A stretch of 64,000 nt of DNA from Saprospiraceae bacterium (GCA_016709995.1 JADJLQ010000001.1:220001-284000); one strand, 5' to 3'; numbered from the stretch's first letter, positions 27,026 through 36,671 are shown. Numbers and translations are program-made. The notes: generated by a model from the letters alone, not told the origin.

Positions 27026-28330
27026 TCTGGTGATCTCTGCTCCGATGGCATTCAGTCTACCATCAATATTTTGATATCCCCGATCGATTTGATGCACATT
27101 GTGTATTACACTTTTTCCTTTGGCACTCATAGCAGCCAACAGCAAGGCTACCCCTGCCCGAATGTCTGGTGAGCTCATCTCAATACCCCGAAGAGAGAAC
27201 TTTCTATTCAGTCCGATTACAGTCGCTCTATGAGGGTCGCAGAGAATGATCTGTGCTCCCATATCGATTAGTTTGTCTACAAAAAACAATCTGCTTTCGA
27301 ACATTTTTTGGTGTATCAATACACTCCCTTTGGATTGAGTGGCCAGTACCAAAATGATACTCATCAAGTCAGGTGTAAAACCTAGCCATGGAGCGTCGTA
27401 AATAGTGAGGATCGAGCCATCCATAAAGGTCGAAATCTCATACTCGTCCTGAGCTGGAATAAAAAGGTCATCTCCTTTTTCTTCAATGGTCACCCCCATT
27501 TTTCTAAATACATCAGGTATTACGCCAAGATCTTTAATTCCAGCATTGCTGATTGTGATCTCAGATTGAGTCATTGCAGCCAGGCCTATGAAGCTTCCTA
27601 CTTCTATCATATCAGGTAACATCCTATGTGCCGTGCCAGACAAACTAGTTACGCCTTCAATCATAAGCATATTTGATCCGATGCCACTGATTTTAGCCCC
27701 CATCCTCGCCAACATCTTACATAATTGCTGCGTATAAGGCTCGCATGCCGCATTGTAGATCGTGGTAGTCCCTTGGGCAAAAACTGCTGCCATGATGACA
27801 TTGGCGGTGCCTGTGACAGATATTTCGTCCATCAATAGGTATTTACCGATCAGTTTTTCGGCTTCTACATAATATTGCGCTTTTGACGCATCATAATGGA
27901 CAGTTGCTCCAAGATGTTGCAATCCGCTAAAATGGGTATCCAGTCTCCTGCGACCTATTTTATCACCGCCGGGTTTTGGCAGGTACATCTTGCCCAATCT
28001 AGCGAGTAAGGGACCTATCAACATCACTGACCCTCTGATAGCCTTGGCTTTTTTATCAAACTCCTCGCTGGATAAATATTCGGTATCAATGTCCCTGGCA
28101 ACAAACTCGTAGGTATCCTCACTGATCTTGGTTACCTCGACCCCCAAGCCTGCCAATAATTCGATCAATCTCGTGACATCCAAAATGCCTGGGATATTGG
28201 ATATAGTGACTTTTTCTTTTGTCAATAATACGGCACATAATATTTGGAGGGCTTCATTTTTGGCACCTTGAGGTTGTAGGGTGCCTTTTAGTTTTCTGCC
28301 ACCTTGTACTTGAAACGAATCTGTATACAT
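27020..28330 (-). CDS. murA: UDP-N-acetylglucosamine 1-carboxyvinyltransferase MurA (Asp variant)
   Basis: MurA transfers enolpyruvate from PEP to UDP-GlcNAc, the first committed step of peptidoglycan synthesis. The 436-residue protein is full length, with QGAKNEALQI near the N-terminus and repeated inside-out barrel motifs. The catalytic loop reads PKPGGDKIGRRRLD: Asp123 occupies the position of E. coli Cys115. Enzymes with Asp there remain active but are not alkylated by fosfomycin, as known for Mycobacterium and Chlamydia. The gene follows the DUF4290 gene by 136 bases on the same strand. Its end overlaps the end of the convergent polyprenyl synthase gene. Confidence 0.95.
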   Translation of the reverse strand: MYTDSFQVQGGRKLKGTLQPQGAKNEALQILCAVLLTKEKVTISNIPGILDVTRLIELLAGLGVEVTKISEDTYEFVARDIDTEYLSSEEFDKKAKAIRGSVMLIGPLLARLGKMYLPKPGGDKIGRRRLDTHFSGLQHLGATVHYDASKAQYYVEAEKLIGKYLLMDEISVTGTANVIMAAVFAQGTTTIYNAACEPYTQQLCKMLARMGAKISGIGSNMLMIEGVTSLSGTAHRMLPDMIEVGSFIGLAAMTQSEITISNAGIKDLGVIPDVFRKMGVTIEEKGDDLFIPAQDEYEISTFMDGSILTIYDAPWLGFTPDLMSIILVLATQSKGSVLIHQKMFESRLFFVDKLIDMGAQIILCDPHRATVIGLNRKFSLRGIEMSSPDIRAGVALLLAAMSAKGKSVIHNVHQIDRGYQNIDGRLNAIGAEITRL

Positions 28331-28466
28331 AAAAAGAGTTGATAAGTAGACTCAAATGTATTAATTTAAATCATAATATGATAAGAATCCCTATGGAAAT
28401 TATAGAATAGGTAGATAAAGAATCAGCGCTAATCCAAAAAAACTGGAACTAGGTAGAACAGTACGT

Positions 28467-29147
28467 TTAACGGCGCCGATTGTTGCGATTCCTATCGTTG
28501 AATCGCCGATTGTTGTTGCTACTACGACCTCTAAATTTATTAACCTTTACTGGTCTGGATTCTGAAGTAGCGGGCTGGAGGTTTACTCCTTTACCTTTTC
28601 TGGATAAAACATCCAGGGCAGTGGCGTCTTCAATATTGAGTTTGCCTTTGGATAGCGTTTTTAGATCTTTGATGATACCCTCATCACTGACATAATGATC
28701 TTTGTTCCAGGTTTTATAGGCCATTTTCATGTAAGAACCAATCAGTGAAATCAAATAAGACTTTTTTGGCCCGTCTTCCATTTCAATGGCTTTCTCGACC
28801 AATCTTCTTACATGGTTGCCATAGTGTCTGAAGGCCTCATTATTGGTTGGGTATTCGATTCTGGCGGGCCTGATTCTTTCTGCTTCTACTTCATACTTAA
28901 TTCCCTCATTGGAGATTACATCTATTTGATATTCTGCGATTGCAAAAAAGTGTTTCCAAAGCCTGGGTCTGATATCAATACCATTTTTTTGTCCGGGAGA
29001 TAGGTGGGCCATCAGATTGACTATAGCATTTGCCTGGGCTTGCCGCTTGACAGGATCTTGTTCGTGTCGAATAGTTTGAATTAAATCCTGGACATTCCTG
29101 CCATATTCCGGAAAAAGTAGTTTGACCTGATTGGAGTTATACCTCAT
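28467..29147 (-). CDS. DUF4290 family protein with basic Arg/Asn-rich tail
   Basis: The 226-residue protein matches DUF4290, a Bacteroidota family usually found next to murA. The conserved helical part (about 1-170) contains FPEYGRNVQDLI, LSPGQKNGIDIRPRLWKHFF and NEAFRHYGNHVRRLVEKAI. The tail (about 195-226) is very basic, rich in Arg and Asn (FRGRSSNNNRRFNDRNRNN), and looks suited to nucleic-acid binding. No function is established. It starts 18 bases after the DUF4270 gene, so GT5, DUF4270 and DUF4290 genes probably form one unit with murA. Confidence 0.82.
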   Translation of the reverse strand: MRYNSNQVKLLFPEYGRNVQDLIQTIRHEQDPVKRQAQANAIVNLMAHLSPGQKNGIDIRPRLWKHFFAIAEYQIDVISNEGIKYEVEAERIRPARIEYPTNNEAFRHYGNHVRRLVEKAIEMEDGPKKSYLISLIGSYMKMAYKTWNKDHYVSDEGIIKDLKTLSKGKLNIEDATALDVLSRKGKGVNLQPATSESRPVKVNKFRGRSSNNNRRFNDRNRNNRRR

Positions 29148-29165
29148 GATATAATAGACTGATTT

Positions 29166-30521
29166 TTAATAAGTAGTAAAACTGATTTTTAGCTTGCAAG
29201 GGTATTCTGGATGTTTAGGGCCTCCTAATACTACCCGCGACAGATTTTCTGGTAGGGGCAAGATATTTTCAGCACTGTTGGGTGCGATCCCAACATAGAC
29301 TTCGGGATTTTGCCTGCCTTTTAAAATGTCCTGGATATGGTTAGAAATGTTAATCGAATAATATTTGACCGTAAGTCCATTGACTACTTTTTCAGACACT
29401 AATCCGCCGATTAGGGAGTAATCTGCCAAATTACCTTGATCTGAGATAAAAGTGAAGATTCCATTTACATCTTTTCGATAAAGGGTTATCCTAGTAGGAG
29501 CTGTATATATAGAAGGTTGATCCTGAGGCAATTCAATTACAGTAAATTCTAGCTCTGCTTTGTTAATAATGGCATTAGGGGGCAAAGTGAGATTGGTGAA
29601 TTCCAACTTTGCTTTTAATCCTCCAAGAGATTGTAGATAGATCAATTCATTACCTTTTTCTTTAGAGTACAAAGCATCAGTGATGGTTTGAGAAAAGGTT
29701 TGTTTCCATTGAGGCACTCTAGGCCCTTGCTGCAATGGGAAAAGATAGATCTTTTTTTCGCCACCCTGGGTATATAGGATTTGCAGTCTTGAATAATTTG
29801 AATTGATATCATATACTACCATCCTTTTGTTCTCATTGCTTTGTTGAATGGTAAGACCAGGTACATTCGCCAAAAAAATAGAATCACTATTATAATATAA
29901 GGAGTCAAGATTCATAATGTATTGACCATAAGAGTCTGCGAGTCTAAAGGCCACATGAGGATCATAATCAAAGGTATCAGTGGGTTCTACTATTCTAACC
30001 CGCTTATTGGGATCGGGAAAAGAACCGAGAAGTTGACCAATCGGTATAGGGTTGAAAGGGAAGTCATAATACCCACTTCTATATCTGATATTGTACGGAA
30101 TGGTTCCGTTCATTTTAAAAACTTCGAGGTCATGCTCATCAATGGTATTGCCGTATACCGGCGTGATAGTGTCTAAAGCGAGATATAACATGATAGAATC
30201 CAGGGTGGCACCCACAAAGCTAGGAGGGGAAACAAAATTTGACTTCAGGAATTGGGAGTAAATGGATGCATCTACGGTACCAAAAACAGGATCGATGAAT
30301 TTTCCGACCGGTAAGCTGCTCAGAACGACCGGAATACTCGGATCATAAGTAATGGTCCCTGTATCCAGAATCGTTTGAGCCTCCAACTTGAAGGTATCGA
30401 CGAAACTAAGGTCTATCTCGTCATCCTTAAGTAGATCAGCCCCAATAAAAGCAGGATCATTGCAGAATTGCAAGGTTGCCGCGATGGCAAGCAGAAAAAT
30501 GACTAGAATCTTACTTCTCAT
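29166..30521 (-). CDS. DUF4270 family lipoprotein
   Basis: I choose the start giving MRSKILVIFLLAIAATLQFC (451 residues), because it places a lipoprotein signal with lipidated Cys at about residue 20. A start at 30647 would add 42 residues in front of the signal and overlap the upstream gene. The rest is a secreted protein matching DUF4270, a Bacteroidota family of beta-rich outer-surface lipoproteins: DPAFIGADLLKDDEIDLSFVDT, a TGTITYDPS segment, and a C-terminal PEVYVGIAP region. Function unknown. It lies 25 bases behind the GT5 gene and 18 ahead of the DUF4290 gene. Confidence 0.8.
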   Translation of the reverse strand: MRSKILVIFLLAIAATLQFCNDPAFIGADLLKDDEIDLSFVDTFKLEAQTILDTGTITYDPSIPVVLSSLPVGKFIDPVFGTVDASIYSQFLKSNFVSPPSFVGATLDSIMLYLALDTITPVYGNTIDEHDLEVFKMNGTIPYNIRYRSGYYDFPFNPIPIGQLLGSFPDPNKRVRIVEPTDTFDYDPHVAFRLADSYGQYIMNLDSLYYNSDSIFLANVPGLTIQQSNENKRMVVYDINSNYSRLQILYTQGGEKKIYLFPLQQGPRVPQWKQTFSQTITDALYSKEKGNELIYLQSLGGLKAKLEFTNLTLPPNAIINKAELEFTVIELPQDQPSIYTAPTRITLYRKDVNGIFTFISDQGNLADYSLIGGLVSEKVVNGLTVKYYSINISNHIQDILKGRQNPEVYVGIAPNSAENILPLPENLSRVVLGGPKHPEYPCKLKISFTTY

Positions 30522-30546
30522 AAATATTTGAGAATAAACTTGAATA

Positions 30547-31356
30547 TTACTTGAGGAGGTTTTCGTAGAACTCGAAATAAGTCGCGGTTCTATTTTCTTC
30601 TGGCATATATTCCAGTTGTGGTTTTTTTCCAAGGCTTTTTTTAGCAACTAGAACATCTTTATTTAGTTTTTCGCTGCCTGTCATGATCGCATCTGCATAT
30701 TTCATGGCACCCTGATGTAATCTATAACTTTTGCCAGAGTAAAAGTCTTCGAGTTTTTTAGGATCCAGGTTATTGATCGAAGCTTTAGTTAAAAATTTCT
30801 TATCAAAGGCCATATCCAGATCAGCGTCATAAACAGAATATATAATCTTAGCATTTCTGAATATCGGCTCATCCTTGTAAGTAGTACGGAGATAAAGAGG
30901 GATCAGTGAAGTCATCCAACCGTGACAGTGAATGATATCAGGTACCCAACCAAATTTCTTAACAGTCTCGATGGAGCCTTTACAGTAAAACACCATTCGG
31001 TCAAGGTTGTCATCAAACTGCTTGCCTGCAGCATCCTGATAGATAAATTTTCTTTTGAAGAATTCTTCATTATCCAGAAAATACACTTGCATTCTGGATC
31101 CTGGAAGAGAAGCTACCTTGATAATTAATGGATAGTCATCATCATCAACGATAATATTCATACCGGAGAGTCTGACCACCTCATGAAGGCGGTGGCGTCT
31201 TTCGTTGATGGTACCAAACCTCGGCATCAATACTCTGATTTCGTAACCATGTCCAGAAACATATTGGGTGATTTGATTGACAATGTCTGACATTACACCT
31301 TCTTCGGTGTAGGGTTTCATTTCTTGAGATATGAAGAGGATTCTTTTTTTATCCAT
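30547..31356 (-). CDS. Glycogen/starch synthase-like protein, GT5 N-terminal domain only
   Basis: Starting at MDKKRILFISQEMKPYTEEG, the 269-residue protein matches the N-terminal Rossmann domain of GT5 glycogen synthases: TEEGVMSDIVNQ at the ADP-glucose-binding loop, YEIRVLMPRFGTINERRHRLHE, and PDIIHCHGWMTSLIPLYL. The C-terminal domain that carries the nucleotide-sugar-binding E-x7-E motif in full-length GlgA is absent; the protein ends soon after DAIMTGSEKLNKDV. Short forms like this are common in Bacteroidota, so it is not a local truncation. Catalytic activity as a glycogen synthase is doubtful without a partner. DUF4270 follows 25 bases on. Confidence 0.8.
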   Translation of the reverse strand: MDKKRILFISQEMKPYTEEGVMSDIVNQITQYVSGHGYEIRVLMPRFGTINERRHRLHEVVRLSGMNIIVDDDDYPLIIKVASLPGSRMQVYFLDNEEFFKRKFIYQDAAGKQFDDNLDRMVFYCKGSIETVKKFGWVPDIIHCHGWMTSLIPLYLRTTYKDEPIFRNAKIIYSVYDADLDMAFDKKFLTKASINNLDPKKLEDFYSGKSYRLHQGAMKYADAIMTGSEKLNKDVLVAKKSLGKKPQLEYMPEENRTATYFEFYENLLK

Positions 31357-31563
31357 AGGTAATTTACTGGTGATGTGCCTTGAAAGTTTGGCAAATAAAG
31401 TCTGCAAAGGTACTATTTTTTAAACAAACTTGTTGGTTGGGATCATGACGGGACAGGATTTGGCCAAAATGGTAACCAGAACCAAGTGATCTGGCTTTTG
31501 AAAGCCCAATATCTTTTCGGGAGGTTAAAAATTCAAAATTTGAGTTATAAAATGGACTGAGCA

Positions 31564-32826
31564 TCAGCCCGCAACCATGTGCATTAAATAAGCACATATC
31601 AAGGCACCATAAGTACCTATGGCATACCCTAATACTGCCAAAAGTACGCCCACTGGGGCTAGGCCAGGAGCAAAAGCAGATGCTATCACGGGTGCTGAGG
31701 CAGCACCTCCAACGTTGGCCATGCTTCCAACCGCGACATAAAAGAAAGGGGCTCGTATCATCCTGGCAACAAGCAGGATGATCGTTATATGAATCATCAT
31801 CCAGATAATACCTACTGATATCAAACCTAAGTTTTGGCCTATTTGACTGAGATCCATTTGCATACCTATCGTTGCCACCAAGATATACAAAAAGAGTGAT
31901 GCCCATTTAGAAGCACCTATGCCTTCAAAAGACCGTGCTTTGGTAAAAGATAATAGTATACCTAAAGTGGTGGACAATACCACTATCCAGAAAAAGGAAG
32001 AGTTCAGAGCATGTAACTCATAGGCAGCCAATCTTTCTTTGTATACCTCCATGATCGGCATGATACCATCCGTCAGCCAATGAGCCAGCCCTACCCCTCC
32101 GAATGTCAAACCCATCAGTATCATCAGGTCAGGCAGAGTGGGTTGTCGTGTTACACTTGCACTGAAGTGCTCCATTTTTACTCGTAATCGGTCTATGGCA
32201 CTATAGTCTGCTTTAAGCCATTTGTTTATTTTGTGATGAATACCGGTACCATAAAGTAGAATGGCCATCCATAAATTGGCCACTGCAATGTCCACGACCA
32301 CTACAGTACCAAACAGAGTATTGGGCACTTCAAAGATTTCCTTGATGGCAGTTTGATTGGCACCGCCACCGATCCAACTCCCAGCGATGGTAGAGAGGCC
32401 TGCCCATAATTCAGTGGCAGGTGCCGGCAGGATACCAGGGGTTAGTGTGTTCACCAACCACAATGCCAATGGTCCTCCAATGATAATGCCTATAGTTCCT
32501 GCTAAAAATATAATTAATGCTTTAGGTCCCAACCTGGAAATCTCTTTTAAATCCAGGCTGATACAAAACAATAATAAACTGGCAGGAAGGATATATCTGG
32601 AAACAAATGGATATAACTTAGAATCGTCACTCGAGATGATGCCTAGAGGCCAATGGAGCAGTGCTGGAACAAAATAACACAACAGTAGTGCAGGAACATA
32701 TTTGTAAAATTTTTGCCATCCCGGGCTTTTACTTTGGGTTGTATAAAATATGGCAGCCAAAACCAGAATGAGCACTCCAAAAGTAGCCGCATCATTTTTT
32801 AATGGAAGATTCATGAGTAATAGCAT
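31564..32826 (-). CDS. DUF819 family membrane protein
   Basis: The 420-residue polytopic protein has about eleven helices and fits DUF819 (YjcL-like). Recognisable segments are LPASLLLFCISLDLKEI, the Gly-rich AGSWIGGGANQTAIKEIF, VVVVDIAVANLWMAILLYG and a second Gly-rich AVGSMANVGGAASAPV. The two re-entrant-looking glycine motifs suggest a symmetrical transporter fold, but the substrate is unknown. An alternative start at 32814 (MNLPLKND) is equally possible. It is followed on the same strand by the short spacer before the GT5 gene. Confidence 0.82.
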   Translation of the reverse strand: MLLLMNLPLKNDAATFGVLILVLAAIFYTTQSKSPGWQKFYKYVPALLLCYFVPALLHWPLGIISSDDSKLYPFVSRYILPASLLLFCISLDLKEISRLGPKALIIFLAGTIGIIIGGPLALWLVNTLTPGILPAPATELWAGLSTIAGSWIGGGANQTAIKEIFEVPNTLFGTVVVVDIAVANLWMAILLYGTGIHHKINKWLKADYSAIDRLRVKMEHFSASVTRQPTLPDLMILMGLTFGGVGLAHWLTDGIMPIMEVYKERLAAYELHALNSSFFWIVVLSTTLGILLSFTKARSFEGIGASKWASLFLYILVATIGMQMDLSQIGQNLGLISVGIIWMMIHITIILLVARMIRAPFFYVAVGSMANVGGAASAPVIASAFAPGLAPVGVLLAVLGYAIGTYGALICAYLMHMVAG

Positions 32827-32913
32827 TCTATAAATCTAATATTAATGCTCGTAATCAGACTATAGATAAATGCAAAAAATAATTAGTATACGATATAATA
32901 GGAAGTATGCTGA

Positions 32914-33828
32914 TTACTTCAGCTGTAACAAAAAATTATAAATGGCCGCATCGAATGCTGCAGGTTGCTCTGCAAATGGAAAATGACCACATTCTTTTAT
33001 TACTTTTAAAATCGACCCTGGTATTTTCTGATTTATTTTATTGGTCGCAGGCAGGCCAACTTCGACTTCGCCGGCAATGATCAAGGTAGGAGCTTTAATG
33101 GTAGATAGAGAAGGATAAAGATCATAATCTCTTAAATCATGAAATAAATACTTTAATTGGGCATTGCGTTTGGCATAATCTTCCGGTATGAAGATGTTCA
33201 GACTATCAATGAGATCTTTTTTGGCCATATTTTGCCTAAAACTCAACCTCATCAGATCTGCCATAGCACTCGGAGCTCCGTTTTTAAAATCCTGACTTTC
33301 GATGATCTGGGTGCGTTGAAACTGGTCGGTATAATCAAATTTTCGATTGAGGGCTTTACTAGCCTCACTTACATCTGCAGATGAAAATCCGGCAGGACTA
33401 ACTAATATCAGAGATGAAAGATATTGGGGATATTGTATGGCATATTTTGCAGCTAACATGGCACCCCATGAGTGACCTAACAAATGGAACTTTTTAAGCC
33501 CAAATTTTTTCCTTACCTGATCTATATCGTCCACAAAAGAAGCCAGGCTCATGGCAGCAGTATCTGTAGGTATTTCAGATTCGCCACAGGCTTTTTGATC
33601 ATAATAAATCATATGATTACGACTCGCCATGCGATCCATATAAGGAAGGAAATAATAGTGATTGAGCCCCGGTCCATCGTGGACCAGGATGATCGGCTCT
33701 CCTTGGCCGGTTTGATAGTAATATAATGATCTTTCCGGGCCAATACCACCATATGTAGTCATTCGATGACTGGCACAACTCAGTAAGCCAAACGCAATCA
33801 AAAGTCCCAAAATGCACGCCTGTCTCAT
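32914..33828 (-). CDS. Alpha/beta hydrolase lipoprotein, proline iminopeptidase-like
   Basis: The 304-residue protein has a lipoprotein signal (LLIAFGLLSC, Cys18) and an alpha/beta hydrolase fold. The oxyanion-hole motif is HDGPGLNHYYFLP (HGGPG in classical proline iminopeptidases), followed by DQKACGESE and the nucleophile elbow GHSWGAM with Ser120. The catalytic His is in KECGHFPFAEQP near residue 280. The expected Asp after strand 7 is not obvious: the segment reads LIIAGEVEVGLP, so a Glu may substitute. It could be a periplasmic or surface aminopeptidase or esterase. It lies 14 bases after the RNase R gene. Confidence 0.82.
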   Translation of the reverse strand: MRQACILGLLIAFGLLSCASHRMTTYGGIGPERSLYYYQTGQGEPIILVHDGPGLNHYYFLPYMDRMASRNHMIYYDQKACGESEIPTDTAAMSLASFVDDIDQVRKKFGLKKFHLLGHSWGAMLAAKYAIQYPQYLSSLILVSPAGFSSADVSEASKALNRKFDYTDQFQRTQIIESQDFKNGAPSAMADLMRLSFRQNMAKKDLIDSLNIFIPEDYAKRNAQLKYLFHDLRDYDLYPSLSTIKAPTLIIAGEVEVGLPATNKINQKIPGSILKVIKECGHFPFAEQPAAFDAAIYNFLLQLK

Positions 33829-33842
33829 ATCTCTAAGTTTGT

Positions 33843-36032
33843 TCAGGTTTTGGATATAAATGACATTTGAACTCTTTTGAGTGTCATATCGGCTGCCTGA
33901 ATTTTGATTTTAATCTTGTCTCCCATAGACAAAACAAGTCCGGTCGAGCGACCCAGTGCTTTGAGCCTGTTATCAGACAAATAAAAAGGTTGTGCCATCT
34001 CGACAAATGGGATAAAACCTTCTACATGATTTTCGTCGAGCTCTACAAATACTCCTTTCTCGATAATCCCGGAAATCACGCCATCAAACTCTTCGCCGAC
34101 ATGATCCATGATGAATAATAGTTGGAAAAATTTGACCGATTCCCGCTCAGCATCCATCGCTTTGCGTTCTTGGTTAGATATATGTTTGCACTGTTCTTCC
34201 AATCTTTTTTTATCGACTCTAAAGGTCTGATGCATATTTAAAAACAAGATCCGGTGTGCCAGGATGTCGCTGTACCTGCGTATCGGAGAAGTAAAATGTG
34301 AGTATAATTCAAAAGCTAGTCCATAGTGACCGATATTGTTGGTCGTGTATTCCGCTTTGGCCATCGTGCGAATAGCCAACGGCTGCAGGAGTTTGAGTGC
34401 ATCGTTGGTCTGGCTAGCTTCGTAAAGTGCATTGAGCGATTTTGCTATTTCTTTAGGTGTATTTATTTTGAGATCATATCCAATTTCTTTTGAAAAAGAT
34501 GCCAGGTCCTTTAATTTGTCGAGGTCAGGCAGGTCATGCACCCGGTATACAAAGGGTATGCTGTCCTGGTTTTTCTCCTTTTTAAAGATATACTCGGCGA
34601 CCGCTTTATTGGCAAGTAACATAAATTCTTCCACCAAAAGATGTGTATCTATCCGTACTTTCTCTGTAAGTGCCAATGGTCTCCCGGAGACCGGGTCCAG
34701 TTGAAATTTGTACTCGGGTGAATCAAATCCGATAGACCCTGCTTTAAATCGCTCCGTTCGAAGGAGTTTGGCCAACCTATTTAATTCACCAAGTTCTTTC
34801 AAGTAATACCCTTGCTTCAAGTCCAAAACATCCTGAGCAGCTTCGTATGTAAAGCGGTGATTTGAATGAATAACCGATTTGCCAATCCAGGTTTGGAGCA
34901 CTTTTGTCTTATGATGATCAAAAGTAAATACCACGGAGAAAGTAAGACGATCAGTGAGCGGCTTGAGAGAACATATATCTCCTGACAATATTTCCGGCAG
35001 CATCGGGGATGCCCGATCTACCAGGTATACCGATGTGGATCGGGCATAAGCCTCCTGATCTAATATACTTCCTTCCGAGAGGTAATGTGAAGCATCAGCG
35101 ATATGCACACCGATTTCAAGATTGCCATCCGGCATAAAGGCAACAGACAAGGCATCATCAAAATCACGGGCTGTCTCGGGATCTATAGTAAATGTGGTGG
35201 TATTCCGGAAATCCTTGCGGTCAGGCCAGGATAATCCATCTTTCATGCTACCCGATACCTTTTGAGCCTCTTGTTGAGCTTCATGGCTAAAATCAATGGG
35301 AAAACCGTGATTGATCAAAATAGCGGTCATCTCATTGTCAATAATGGAGCCTTTATCCAATATTTGAGTGACCTTACCTTTAGGATATCGATGAGTACCA
35401 TCTCGCCATGAAAGAATGTGTACGATGACTTTGTCTCCTTCCTTGGCATTCATACTGTCCCCATTGCTGATATGGATTTCAAATCTGTGATTTGGACTAT
35501 CAGGCTGTACTACACAAATGGTTTTTCGACGACTGAGTGTACCTACAAAAAAATGCGTTTCTCTCCTTACGATCTCGATCACTTTGCCATCCGGCTTTCG
35601 TCTTGCATTTTGGACAAAGCTTACTTTGACGATATCACCATGGATGGCTCCATTTAGATTTTTTTCATGGATATAGATATCTTCTGCACTTTGATCTGAG
35701 ATCAGGTAGGCAGCTCCACTCCTTATCACCTCCAGCCTGCCTTCGATCGCACCGGAGGGCCTTTTGGTATCCGCAGCAGATCTCCCGGGTTTGTCTAGTG
35801 GTCCATATTTGTATTGCCCTCCTTTTCTTTCGTGGATCTGGCGGGTTTTGACAAGTCTGGTCAGCACCTGATCCAGTTCTGAAAAATCGTTGGATGCATT
35901 GACAGCTCGTAGGATCTGCCTGGCAGAATAATATTTATCCGAATGGTGTTTGAGAAAATCTGATACAAGTGCCTTTAGCGCGTCAAAATGGTATTTCTGA
36001 GTGGCTGATTTTTTTAGTTTATTCATTTTCAT
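33843..36032 (-). CDS. rnr: Ribonuclease R
   Basis: RNase R is a processive 3'-to-5' exoribonuclease that degrades structured RNA. The 729-residue protein has an N-terminal helix-turn-helix/basic region (about 10-75), cold-shock domains (about 95-235, with GRLEVIRSGAAYLISD and HIHEKNL-like signature IYIHEKNLNGAIHGD), the catalytic RNB domain with TIDPETARDFDDALSV carrying the metal-binding Asp residues, HYGLAFELYSHFTSPIRRYSD, and a C-terminal S1 domain (EEFDGVISGIIEKGVFVEL). Its start overlaps the end of the upstream hypothetical gene by 14 bases, suggesting coupling. Confidence 0.95.
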   Translation of the reverse strand: MKMNKLKKSATQKYHFDALKALVSDFLKHHSDKYYSARQILRAVNASNDFSELDQVLTRLVKTRQIHERKGGQYKYGPLDKPGRSAADTKRPSGAIEGRLEVIRSGAAYLISDQSAEDIYIHEKNLNGAIHGDIVKVSFVQNARRKPDGKVIEIVRRETHFFVGTLSRRKTICVVQPDSPNHRFEIHISNGDSMNAKEGDKVIVHILSWRDGTHRYPKGKVTQILDKGSIIDNEMTAILINHGFPIDFSHEAQQEAQKVSGSMKDGLSWPDRKDFRNTTTFTIDPETARDFDDALSVAFMPDGNLEIGVHIADASHYLSEGSILDQEAYARSTSVYLVDRASPMLPEILSGDICSLKPLTDRLTFSVVFTFDHHKTKVLQTWIGKSVIHSNHRFTYEAAQDVLDLKQGYYLKELGELNRLAKLLRTERFKAGSIGFDSPEYKFQLDPVSGRPLALTEKVRIDTHLLVEEFMLLANKAVAEYIFKKEKNQDSIPFVYRVHDLPDLDKLKDLASFSKEIGYDLKINTPKEIAKSLNALYEASQTNDALKLLQPLAIRTMAKAEYTTNNIGHYGLAFELYSHFTSPIRRYSDILAHRILFLNMHQTFRVDKKRLEEQCKHISNQERKAMDAERESVKFFQLLFIMDHVGEEFDGVISGIIEKGVFVELDENHVEGFIPFVEMAQPFYLSDNRLKALGRSTGLVLSMGDKIKIKIQAADMTLKRVQMSFISKT

Positions 36033-36522
36033 CTAGCGTGGAGATATACCCATTGGGCAGGAGTTCATAGGTAAGTTCTTTGGTTTTGGCAGGATCAAAG
36101 GAAAGCTGATCAATAGCAAGATCTGAGGCTATGACGGTGATAGAGCCATCCGGATCTATCGTGGCAACTTTTTTGGTGATAATTTTTCCATCACTGGAGG
36201 TCCCTGCTATTACTTGCCTGGATATTGGGATACCGTTTTTGGTGTAAGTACTCAGTATAAAATCATAGCGCATGAGAGATGCTTTCCAATAAACTACTGT
36301 GATATATTCTGCAGTGCCCTGGGGTAGTTTGAAGCAGGGCAGGAATTCCGTAAATTCTTCTTCAGGCAATTCGTCTTCTTGCAGGATAAATTTTGCAGCT
36401 AGGTCCAACGGTATTAAATCATTGACTTGCTCAAAAGTTCTATAAGAGTCTAAGGTCAGGGTGGCTGGTAGTTCGACAGGGGGGAACAGGCTTAAATATT
36501 CCTGAAACAAATTTTTGTTCAT
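36019..36522 (-). CDS. Conserved hypothetical protein upstream of RNase R
   Basis: I choose the start MNKNLFQEYLSLFPPVELP (167 residues); a start at 36600 would add 26 residues that read like untranslated leader. The protein has no signal peptide or membrane helix. It shows an N-terminal helical part with proline-rich LFPPVELPATLTL, and a beta-rich middle (AEYITVVYWKASLMRYDFILSTY, PDGSITVIASDLAI). I do not recognise a family. It overlaps rnr by 14 bases, so it is probably co-expressed with RNase R. Confidence 0.65.
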   Translation of the reverse strand: MNKNLFQEYLSLFPPVELPATLTLDSYRTFEQVNDLIPLDLAAKFILQEDELPEEEFTEFLPCFKLPQGTAEYITVVYWKASLMRYDFILSTYTKNGIPISRQVIAGTSSDGKIITKKVATIDPDGSITVIASDLAIDQLSFDPAKTKELTYELLPNGYISTLDENE

Positions 36523-36671
36523 CGGCAGCAAAGTTAAGATTATTTGGTTGAAGACGAGAGTTGACTTGAATTGTTCGGTTTTATCGAAATTCGTTTTCAC
36601 AAACTTTTATTTAGATTTTCTCTAAATAGCCAAGAAAGACTAATGTGTTAAATCTTCCATACATGCTTTAG

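Noticed and set aside
31364..31906. 180-codon frame on the minus strand
   Set aside because: Overlaps the DUF819 gene in another frame; Cys- and Arg-rich without family pattern.
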